Source of the DNA: Bombyx mori
Taxonomy: Eukaryota > Arthropoda > Insecta > Lepidoptera > Bombycidae
DNA: 64,000 bases
NCBI RefSeq assembly: GCF_030269925.1
Contig: NC_085128.1
Span: 13,394,501-13,458,500 of the forward strand
Reading direction: 5' to 3'
Of the stretch, positions 12,401 to 24,400 are shown piece after piece. The translations under genes and the position numbers were made by a program. Numbering within the stretch: the first letter of the stretch is position 1; each line of letters begins with the position of its first letter. Below the pieces are notes generated by a model, which was not told where the DNA came from, did no database searches, and saw only the letters and a list, made by a program, of their open reading frames with translations.

Positions 12401-15400
12401 TCCGATTTTTTCAAACTATTCATATGAGCAATTATGGCGTAGTAACAATCATTAAAATCACCACGAATTTTAAGCTGTTCATCTTTATCGAAACTTTTTG
12501 ATTTTATAAGAACCTTTTCAATTTTCGATTGTAATTTTGAGAACTTTCTGTGTTGAGAAGTTAGGTCTACAACACGAGATCTAAATTGCTGTTCATTAAT
12601 TTGAGCAACTTGTAGTGTACGTTTGACATCGTCAAGAATTATTTCGCGTTCAAACAAATCTTGTTCGATATCCGCCATGATGGCTACGGAGCAGCGCGAG
12701 TTAATGGCGGTTATCGTGAATTTTATTTTATTACAAATTAAAAATGAATACAACTCAAGACAACACAAGGTCACGCTAAGCAATCCGGCTCGAAGGACCA
12801 AAAAATATGTACAGTAAGGAACGAAATAAGCCTGAAGACTTACCGGTTCACCTTCCTTCCACTGCCTCGCGCTCCCTGGGCTCAGCGTCGTTTCCGGAGG
12901 TGGGACCGTCTGTCCCTTGACTGGTACACGATGAACAATTGTCGCTGGTTCTAATGGTTACGCGTGACTTGCGTTGGGTAATTTTTGTTGTTTGTAATAA
13001 AAGAATGTCTGCCGCGGAACGCGTGTGTTAAGTTACTATACGACGGTGACCTCTGCCCGTAGGCTTGGAGGGGTTGCTCAGCAAGCTTCTGGTTGGCTAG
13101 CCGGCCGTCTACAGGCGAGATCGAACCTTACTGTACCTAGGTTAAGATTTGTGTTGTCTTGAAGATGTATTGCCTAATACTCGATATTAATAAAAATACA
13201 GACACACGAAAATCTGTTTCAGTACGAAACAACTACAATATATCTCAAAAGTTACTATTTTAAATTTTACACTGCTTTAGAAAAAAATCAGTTTTTTTTT
13301 CCTGAACATTTTACATTTTCAGAGAAGTGCCCTTTTCGAAATTCTATATTCAATTATTGTTTGTTTATCGAAAGTCGATAGTACCTTGTAAATTTAATAG
13401 CGTGCTGATCGTACGAGAGGGCGCCGGTGTGGAAGTGCAGGGACAGTACGGGCACGGCCAGCACTCGGCCGAGCTGCTGTCTCGCGTGTAGCACACAAAT
13501 GCACACGTCGCCAGTCACCGTGCTGTCCAACGGTAACGTTACCTGCAAGTCACATTATTCTTGAGCATACCATTTTTTTTTTTCGGATACACAGCCGAAC
13601 TTCATATGAGGAGTCCGTGGATAGGTGGCGCGCGAGGTTTATGGAACTTGATGATCTGCAGATGCACCGGATCGTGGGCCCAAGGATGTTATAGGTATTC
13701 TTAATCATACCAAACTTAACGATACAAGCGGCCCAAAACACATCATTACGGATCCTCCCGATCTATTAACGGTGCTTTTAGGTACCACAAACACCGGTCA
13801 CCGTCCTCGTCGAACCCGTCGCCTGCGACGAACGGCTCGACGAGCGAATTAACCCACAGACACAGCCCACTGAGTTTCTCGCCGGATCTTCTCAGTGGGT
13901 CGCGTTTCCGATCCGGTGGTATATTCTGCGGAGCACTGCTCTTGCTACGGTCAGTGTTAGAATCACTCCGGTTTGAGCCCCGTGAGCTCAGCTACTAGCT
14001 AAGGTTACGCTGAAATAGCCTCTCACGGCTATCAGCTTAGGTAGGAAAAAAAGATACAAGCGCAAGTCAGTACGTCTAGACTTTTATACCAGACTACTTG
14101 GTTTTAAGAGTCAATAGATATCGCAACCTGAATATTGCTACTCACCTTGAGACATGAAGTCAGAGCCTCAATTATACTAACGGACGTGTCACGTTTAGAG
14201 TACGGCACGAACGCAAAGCCAGTATCAACTAAATTATAAGATTTTTTTTTCTAAATTATCGTACATGGACATCAACAATGCTCAATACAGAAGATGAAAA
14301 ATAATAACATTAATACCTTCATGAATTTTTCTAAAAATATTAATCGAATTGTATCAGTCAATCATAAACATACCTTTCCCTCGGCTATTCCATAGAGATG
14401 CAATCTATCGTAATCTTGTAGAGTTGATAAAACAAGACGATCTTCATTGTATATCTCAATGTACGGTCGACATCCGTCCCTGATACATACAGATCATGTG
14501 TTAGTTTTTATGTATTTAGATATATACCATAAATATTATATCATATTAGTTAATTATTACTAATTTGACGTGTACCGATCACTTGTATAGCATGAAATTA
14601 AAACAAAATTGAAGTCAACAATACCAAAATAAATGAAAACCGCCACTCAAACAAACATGGGATATTTATTGATTCATTACAAATATTATATATGTATTAA
14701 AAACCTTACCTTGCTTTTGTAAACAGCGGAACTGGCTGTATCGTCATAGATATTAACGACACCGGCTTGAAGTGAGGAAGTATGGGATCTGGTCTGAAAA
14801 TTTTATGAAAAAAAAAAAAACTGCATTCGTGACATTCAGTGAAGATATCAAGACAGATACCGTCAACGTAGGATAGATGGCGCATGAGTAGTTTCTACAT
14901 TTGACATTTGATTAAGTGATTGTGAGTCGACGCGAAGTGTAGCTTTTACTAGTTAATAGAACTTTTAAATTGTAATCAGAGAGATAGAACGATCATAATT
15001 TCAGATGTTTTTGCCTCTTTTAGTAGATTACATGCTGTTGGTTTAATCTAACCCTTAATTAATATTCAAAGTCTTTGTCGTCTGCTATCACGGAAACAAG
15101 CTTTGGATATCGTCGTGGCCTAAAGGATAAGGACGCACGATGCATTTTTATCGCACGATACAACTATGTTGGTTTACAATTTGTTTAATTAATATATCGA
15201 GAGATGAAAGGTTATTTGGTTTAAACGCCATTTTTGCAACTTTACAGGAGAGGCATTTACAGTCTTTAGCCCTTTGAATGGAGTTAACCTTTAATTACTA
15301 AGATCAGTGTCGCGTATTAAGCTAAATGATGCTTAAACCAAATAGCCTGCACCCCTCGATATAATTGACACATAGACCTAAGATGGCGGCGACGCTCAGT

Positions 15401-18400
15401 TTGTCCCGTATTTATGGAGGGTAGAGGTAAGGAGAACCGTCTCTATGTGTGAAAAATTATTCCGTTAAAATCAGCTAAATAAGGGTGGCGCTACAGTAGC
15501 AACCAGGTAAATTTAAAAAAAGGCGCTGAAAGTTATTACAATAAGATAGGGAAATAAAAAAAGGACGAAAGATCTGTAAGCACTACAAAATCAAAAAAAG
15601 TATTTTATTTAAAGATAAGATAAGAAAATATAATCGATGTCTCCACGTTTTACCACAGCAATAATTTTAGGTTATGTTGACGAAATTAGTTCAGACTACG
15701 TAACCATGTGAAGTCTTGTATATTACACTCTCACTAACTACTCTAGTCATTAAACATATTAAATTTTCTAACTCAGCATACTTCAATCAGTTAACGACTG
15801 CTCAATTCATATCATACCCTGTGCCTATGCTAGCGCCATTCTGGAGGATTTTTGTACTGTTATTTAGTGGCTTAGAAGTCGTCGTGGCCTAAAGGATAAG
15901 ACGTCCGGTGCATTCGTATGTAGCGATGCACCGGTGTTCGAATCCCGCAGGCGGGTACCAACTTTTCTAATAAAATACGTACTCAACAAACATTCACGAT
16001 TGACTTCCACGGTGAAGGAACCATCCATCTTTATTACACGATGTTCCTGATGGAACATCGTGTAATAAAAATCAAACCCGCAAAATTATAATTTGCGTAA
16101 TTACTGGTGGTACTGTTACATATGCCCCTCAGTAATAACGTAATATAAATAATAATGCCGACTAAGGCATTCTTGAATGCATTGTCTCTATATAAAGACG
16201 ATATATTGCTTAAGCGCGGCAGAACAGATTTGGCTTGAGTAGCGGAAACATATATCCTTTGTACTACTTCTTTAATAAAATAAACTCCGTGCCAGTCACC
16301 GTGTCCTTTTTTAAAAAGAGCTCCTGGACCCACCCCGTAACAGTGGTGTCAGAAGTGGGATAGTCAGTACGTTACACTGGCTATCCGGATTGTCTTGAGC
16401 TCTTGATTCTACGTTGCGCTCATTGCCGCTGCTCTCATCATCAATATCGTAAAGGAAGAAAACCTGCAAAATATCTTCAACGCCATCTTCAACATCGTGA
16501 GAAAGAAAAACTTACAAAAATCTGCCACATCATACCCGCTCGTGCCGGTCAGTATTGATCGGCTGGTGTCAACCTGACAAAAACACGCAAAAACCAATAA
16601 GACGTCCTGCTGGTTCCTGTGAAACAAGCCCGAAGATTCGCCCGAAGCTCCAGTACCCGTGAAAATTCAAGCCGCTGATTCGTCCCTACTGCACCAGTTC
16701 CTGCTGACTCGTTCCTGCTAAGCCGTTTGCAACGTTCCTGCTGACTCGTTCCTGCTAAGCCGTTTGCAACGTTCCCGCTGACTCGTTCCTGCTAAGCCGT
16801 TTGCAACGTTCCTGCTGACTCGTTCCTGCTAAGCCGTTTGCAACGTTCCTGCTGACTCGTTCCTGCCAAGCCGGTTCCTGCCGTTTGCGACATTAAGACT
16901 TCCAGTATAAGCCTGCCAAACGCCTTGCTGCCATCCCATCATCCGTGCGTACTCCGATGAAGTTAACAGCTCTGATATTCTTGCGGTGAGTGAATCATTC
17001 GTCTCGTATAACTATTACATTTTTTTAGTTGACCTTCTTTCTGCTAGTGTCTGTTTTGTTACTGTCAAAAGCGAATACTCGTAATAATGTCTACTAAAAG
17101 TGAAATAGTCTTGAGCGAACAATATCCTATTCAAGTACTATGTAATTTTATCAACCCATATAATGGAAGTCGGGAGACCCTTACGGCCTTCTTGACTAAC
17201 TGCCAGGATGCGTTAGATCTTGCATCAGACAGTCAAAAAAGACTATTACTGAAATTTATAATTTCAAAGCTAGAAGGAAAAGCCAGAATAGCATGCTCAA
17301 ATAAAATATTCGATAACTTCGAATCGTTGAGAGAATTTCTTCGTCAAAATTTTGGAGAAACTAAACACTACAGTCATCTATTTTTCGATTTGCAATCATG
17401 TAAACAACGTGCTGGCGAATCTGTGTCTGAATTTTCTTTACGAATCGATACGTGCCTAACCGAGATGCAGACCGAAATCCATAATTCTAATACATCAAAA
17501 AAAGACCTATCAGGTCGTATTGCCATGACAGAGGACCTGGCGATACACTCTTTTATGTTCGGACTGACTCCTCGTATCGGTAACATGGTGCGATGTCGTA
17601 ACCCCAAAAATCTTAACGAAGCAATTAATATCGCCATTGAAGAGGAAAAAATCCAGAACTTCGTTGCTAAGTCTCATTCAACTCATCATCAACAGCCAAA
17701 ATTATCATCACAAGCTAGTTCATTTAATTCAACAAAAATAGACACAAAACAAAAAATTCCACCTCAAATCGTTTGCAGTTACTGTAAAAACCCAGGTCAT
17801 CACATTGCGAAATGTAAGAAACGCGAATACAATAACAACTTACGTAATAATTCGTATAATAAATATCGCCCGCTTAATCATATTCCACCTGACTCGGAAT
17901 CTTCGCCTTTTAAATGTTGCGAAATCGAGAAAACCGACAGTAATTTAAACTAACGTGTCAGGTATCGCAAATGTGCCGGCGATTGCCTGCAAACCAAACA
18001 GGCACAAAATTACGTAACTCTACTAAATCGCAACAATGCAAAGAAATTATTAGGTCGTATGCACAAGCGTGCAAAACTACTTCTAGTTCGTTCACTAATT
18101 CGCCAATTAATTCGTCTCCTAATTCGTCTACTAATTCGTCTCCTAATTCGTTCACTAATTCGTTTACTAATTCGTTTACTAATTCGTTTACTAATTCGTC
18201 TACTAATTCGTCTCCTAATTCGTCTACTAATTCGTCTCCTAATTCGTCTACTAATTCGTCTACTAATCCGGTTACCAAGCCTTCTACTAAATCGTTTACA
18301 AAGTCACATGATAAGTCAACCCCGGTATCCGCTAAGCCAGATACTACTCGTAAATCAATCAGTCAACTTACCCCTCAAACGATGCCATCGGCGATATCTC

Positions 18401-21400
18401 AAGAATATTTGCCGACAGTGTACGATATTTCTCAGCATAAAAACACACCGTTACCTTACATACTTGTTCATACATCCCATACCACGAATCCTATTTCGTT
18501 ATTAGTTGATACGGGAAGTTCAATATCTCTTATAAAAAGTACCAGTATTCCTTGTTTACCAGTTCTTGAAAATCACAAAATAAAATTCAAAGGCATCAAT
18601 GACGTAAATTCACACTGTGAATCACTGGGCAAATTCCTTTTGTCAATAAAAACTAACCAATCGAATCTATCACCTTTTTATTTTCACGTAGTTAAAGATG
18701 TTAACCTGGATTACGATGGTATTATAGGATCAGATTTTTTAGACAAAAATAGTGCATTTATTAATTATTCAGAGAAATACCTGGGCATACTTAGCCCCTC
18801 TACGCAGCGTTTCAAGTTACATATGTCACAACCCTACTATATCGTTCCGCCAAGAAGCGAAATGTTTATTGAATGCGCTGTTACTAACCCGGAGTTAAAG
18901 GAAGGTTTAATTTTAAAAAACACGCATGTAAACTATCCTAGTGTGTATTTTTCTAAATGTTTAGTTAGTGTTAAACCAAATAACAAAATTAATTTGTCTG
19001 TCCTGAATACCTCTGAGTCGGAAGTAAGGTTACATGACCTATCTTTCACCCTCGAACCCGTGTCTCTGATTCTAGAAAATGACCCTCCGTCTAATACTTC
19101 CGACAGTACTCACGAGTCATGCTGTTACCAAATTAGTTTTAACTCAGTCCGGGAAAAACGAGTTCAAGATGCCATTCGTTGCGAACACTTAAATAAGGAG
19201 GAAGAAACATGTTTACGCAGTATCTGTTCCGAATTCTCAGACGTGTTTTTTCTTGAAGGCGACAGCCTCACGTGTACAAAAACTCTTGAACACGAAATAC
19301 GCACTACATCTGACACACCGATCGCTGTTAAAAGTTACCGTTTCCCTGAGTGTCATAAAGAGGAAGTACATAGACAAATAAATGATATGCTACGTCAAAA
19401 AATCATTCAACCCTCTATCTCACCATGGTCAGCACCTATATGGGTAGTACCAAAAAAACAAGACTCCTCCGGTAAACCTAAGTGGCGTATTGTTATCGAC
19501 TATAGGAAGTTAAATCAAGTAACAATTGGTGATGCCTATCCTATTCCGAACATCACGGATATCCTGGACCAGCTAGGCCACAGTAAATACTTTACCACTC
19601 TTGACCTCGCGTCTTCGTTTCATCAAGTCAAGGTGAAAGATACCGAAAAAACAGCATTTAGTGTGCCCTCGGGCCATTACGAGTTCACGCGTATGCCTTT
19701 TGGTCTTCGAAATGCTCCTTCCACATTTCAAAGACTCATGAATATAGTACTAAGCGGCCTTCAAGGCACTCATTGCTATACATATTTAGATGATATAGTC
19801 GCTTTCAACCACGATCTCTTGTCTCATTGTCAAAACCTCAGAAACATATTTCATAAGCTCCGTGAACACAACCTAAAATTACAACCGGACAAATGTGAGT
19901 TCTTTCGTCGAGAAGCACAGTATCTTGGACATATTATTTCAGATAAAGGAGTAATGCCTGACCCCAAGAAGGTTCTCTGTGTTACTAACTTCCCAGTTCC
20001 GAAGTCTCCACGTGATATAAAATCATTTCTAGGTTTAGTTGGTTATTATCGTCGCTTCATTGAAAATTTCTCCCATATTACTAAAGCTTTAACTAGCCTT
20101 CTAAAAAAGGACGCTACGTTTCAATGGGGTTGTGAACAACAAAAAGCCTTCGACGAACTGAAAAACAAAATAACCTCGGCTCCTATCCTTCAGTACCCTG
20201 ATTTTACTAAACCCTTCGTACTAACAACAGACGCATCCAATTACGCTGTTTCTGCTATTCTTTCTCAAGGCGAAGTAGGTCAAGATCTCCCAATAGCCTT
20301 CGCATCTCGAACCCTGAACAAATCAGAAGGAAATTATTCTACAACCGAAAAAGAATGTTTAGCTATCATTTTCGGCACAAAAGTTTTCAGACCTTATCTG
20401 TATGGACACAAGTTTAAAATCGTGACCGATCATAAACCTTTGCAGTGGCTATTTAACTGCAAAGACCCCGGTTCTAAGTTAGTTAGATGGAGGTTAAAAT
20501 TAGAAGAATTCGACTACGAGATTGAATACAAAAAGGGGAAGTTAAATTGTAACGCAGATTCCTTATCTCGCAACCTCGTTCATACTCTCGATGAACCAAC
20601 CGTTTTACAACCACCCCCATACCTTGATGAACAGTCTCGAGTAGATGAGCCCCTTACGTTCGATGACTTGTCTCCGTTACCACCCCCCATAGACTTCAAC
20701 GCCCCAGGTTCCGTCCCTTCAGAAACCCCTCTTGGACAAGAAATGCCTAGCCACCCTACTCAACCTCCTACAAAAGTCCCTTCTCCATCACTGCCCTCGC
20801 AACCGTCACCGTCAACTCCTGAAACCTATGAACAATATCTAAAAGTGTCCCGACAATCGAAAGATCCGTTTAACACAAATATTCAGGAATTTAACGACTC
20901 TCTACTTAAAGCTAAATGTAAGCTGATAGCCTACCCTACCTCAATTGACCTTGATGAGTCTGTACCATATTGTTCAGAAATCATAGAAATGTCCACAACT
21001 ATGCCTGACATACGTGAAGTGGAGAGAGAACTGTACTCATTTTATTCTACCGGTAACGCCAGTCATTTATTTACACATTTGTTTGTCCGTGTTCATTTTT
21101 ACGATGAGTTTACGTATAAAGATATTTTTAATGTTTTACGTTGTTACCGTGACATGATAACTACATGGTATAGCGAGGAAAAAGAATGTGCTATATCAGA
21201 TTTCTCAGACCCTTACACGAAATTGTCATTTACAAAAATTTACAATATCGTTGCGTTTCTATTTCATGACACTCAAATCAAAGTAAATATTTACCATAAC
21301 AATATCCAATATCCTACGCCTTCCGAAATCAAAAAAATATTAAGAGATCACCATGATTCCACGACTGCAGGTCACCCCGGAGTCGCTCGTATGTTAGGAC

Positions 21401-24400
21401 GAATAAAAGAACTATATTGGTGGAAAAATATGCGACAAGACATAGAAAACTATGTCAAAAATTGCAAATCGTGCCAAATAAACAAACCGCTGCGCCAAGT
21501 TAATCGCTCCCCAATGATAATCACGTCTACCGCCACTAGAGCTAATGAAAAGTTATTCCTAGATTTAGTGGGGCCATTACCCGAAACACACCATAACAAA
21601 TTCAAATTCATTCTTACGTTACAAGACGATCTCACTAAATATTCTCAAGCATATCCCATGGTCACATGCTCCGCCGAAGAAACAGCTCGTTCATTAGTAA
21701 AGTATATCTCCCATATCGGTATCCCTAAGATCATTATTACAGATCAAGGTGCTAACTTCTCTTCCGAAGTAATGAAGCAGTTAGAGCGTTTATTCGGAAT
21801 AAAACACATTTTTGCTTCTCCATATCACCCGCAGACTTGTGGCGCCCTAGAAAGAAGTCATTCGACTCTGAAAGAATATCTTAGGTCGTATATAGTTGAA
21901 AACCAACATACATGGGACTTATATCTTAGAACAGCAATGCTAGCGTACAATTCCAATATCCACTCTACCACAGGCTTTTCACCATTAGAACTGTTATTCG
22001 GGTTTAAACCCTACATCCCTAAAAGTATAGACTCTCTCGACCTTAATACATACAGCGATTATATAAGAGCACTTAATCACCGGTTATATTACAGCCGTCA
22101 AAAAGCTTTACAAAATATAGAGTCGTCAAAAGAAAGATCAAAAAAATACTACGACTCTCACTCGAAACCGATTACCTATAATATTGGTGACATGGTCTAC
22201 GTCCGTTGCCATCATAAGCAAAACAAAGCCTTATCTCCTGTATGGAAGGGTCCATACAAAATCATAAAAATAAACGGCAACCACACGGTCACCTTATTAA
22301 TGAACCGTAAACACGTGCGTCACCATTATGATGAAATAAAATTAGCAAATGACGACGCACTATAGTCTTATTAAAGCTAACTCGTTTAAATAATCCCTTT
22401 ATTTTCGAACATACTTAATTCTTTTACTCAAAAAGAAAAAAAATTATATTATAATTATAATAATAATCTTACACTGAATAACTATTTGAAACTTTTACTA
22501 TTTTATATGTTTACTATTTTACAATATTTGATTTATTGGTGATAATAAACGAATGCTTACTTATTACTATTTCTGTTCCCTTTCAGGCCCATCTTAGTGC
22601 TATGTACAAGTCATCAAATCATAACCCAGATAACAGATAGTCCCGGTCTATACTACGATAGACTATCTGACGTCAAATTTACTAATGATAACTGGAATGT
22701 TGTAACTTATTTAAATACTAATAACATACAGTCTCATCTTGATAAAGTAGATCAATTATTTGAAAAAGTAAACTCTTTCTGTAAGGACTTCGAGTCCTCC
22801 AAAATACAGTTCGATTGCATGAACGCCATTTCGTCATTACAAAGTCAACACGATAATAACATCAAAAAGTTTGCATCTGTATCCTATCTTACTAGTAGTC
22901 GACAAAGTAGATCAAAACGTGGGCTACTCGACTTTGGTGGCTCTGTTCTTAAAACATTCTTTGGCACTCTAGATTCCAACGACGGTGTCAAGTTCTCTGA
23001 TGCTATCGACCAAGTACAGTCAGACGAAAAAGCTTTAGCGCATCTTATGCGTGATAATATACATGTGATAAAATCTACAATTTCCACATTTAATAATTCA
23101 ATGTTAAAATTCAGTGAAAACGAGAAACGTCTAAATAAAAATCTAGAAATCATAAATTCGGCATTCGAATATATTATAAATTCTAACGATAAATTACAAA
23201 TAAAAACAAAATTTAATTCTTTATTCCAGTCCTTAGAAAGTATAATCATTGCATTGTCTTTCGATATCGAAGACATAAACAACGCTATTTTATTTAGTAA
23301 AATGAATATTTTGCACCCGACTGTACTCAGCCCATATCAATTATATGTCGAGTTGGAGAAACATATAAATGACTTACCTAAGCATTGCGAACTTCCTATA
23401 TCAATATCTTTACAGAACATTCACGAAGTTATCGATATTTCTAAACTAGTATGCTACTATCATAATAATCGTATTATCACTATAATCAAGATACCCCTCG
23501 TGTTACCTCAAGTCTATAACCTTTACCATATTGTTCCTATGCCAGTTCCTTATGACTTAACAAAACCAGACACTTATGCACTTATAGCACCAAACAAGCC
23601 ATACATGGCATTAACAACAGATCGTATGCTTTACTCACTGTTAGAAGACTTAGACAAGTGCAAATTCGTGAGTGAAAAGTGTTATATTTGTGAATTGGGT
23701 AATGTGTATTCGACGCTTGCGAACCCAACGTGTGAGACAGTTATCTTAACCGAAGTTGTCAATAAAGTTCCAAGTTCATGTTCGGTAAAACTCTTAAGGG
23801 GTCACGTAGATTCCTTCTTTAAACTTAATAAAAATAGATGGATATTTGTTCAATCTGAGCCTGGAAAATTACATGTAACTTGTTCTAGTAATAGTCTCAA
23901 CTATGATTATGTTTTGTTAGGAACAGGAATAATGTCCCTGTTTAAAGACTGTAAAGCTTTCTTCAAAACATTACAATTTTCGTCTAGTGAAACATTTATT
24001 TCTAATGTAACAACTCAAGTAGCTAACTTCAACATTTTGGAAGATGATTGTTGCGAACGTACAAAACTAAATAAAACTTTAGCTAGACTTCCCTTGTTAA
24101 AATTAAATAATCTTAATAATTTAGACTCATTGTTACATGCCAGTATTCATCTAGATACTCTAGAAAAAGAATTAAATCATTTGGAAAGTCCTTCGCACTT
24201 TCAAAAATATGCTGTTCATTATATGTCTATAAGTTATTCTCTTACTGTTCTGTTTTTCTTGTACCTTATATTTAGATTTCGTAGATGGTTTTGTTCAAGT
24301 AAACATAATTCTCATTGTTGTATACAAATCTTTAATCAATGCAACAAAGATCGTAAAAACGATCATAATAATGTTACACAAACTGTGCAAATAAATAGTG

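Larger units (their letters stand above)
6780..13231 (-). mobile_element. Complete BEL/Pao LTR retrotransposon, aux intron 12
   Basis: 6452-bp element in the same orientation as aux, flanked by the 5-bp duplication ACTAC (6775-6779 and 13232-13236). LTRs are 6780-7203 and 12808-13231, 424 bp each, TGT...ACA ended, with one difference seen by eye (7012 region C versus 13040 region T). The primer-binding site complements the 3' end of tRNA-Tyr. One uninterrupted Gag-Pol frame. Near-identical LTRs and an intact ORF mean a very recent insertion; without it the host intron would be about 330 nt. Confidence 0.96.

Noticed and set aside
12679..12801. 41-residue N-terminal extension of the BEL polyprotein
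   Set aside because: No ATG; it overlaps the primer-binding site and begins with TTG. The ATG at 12676-12678 is the likely start.
17958..18278. 106-codon minus-strand frame opposite the pol linker (ELVNELVDELGDEL repeats)
   Set aside because: A by-product of the 12-bp repeat array, which is open in several frames.
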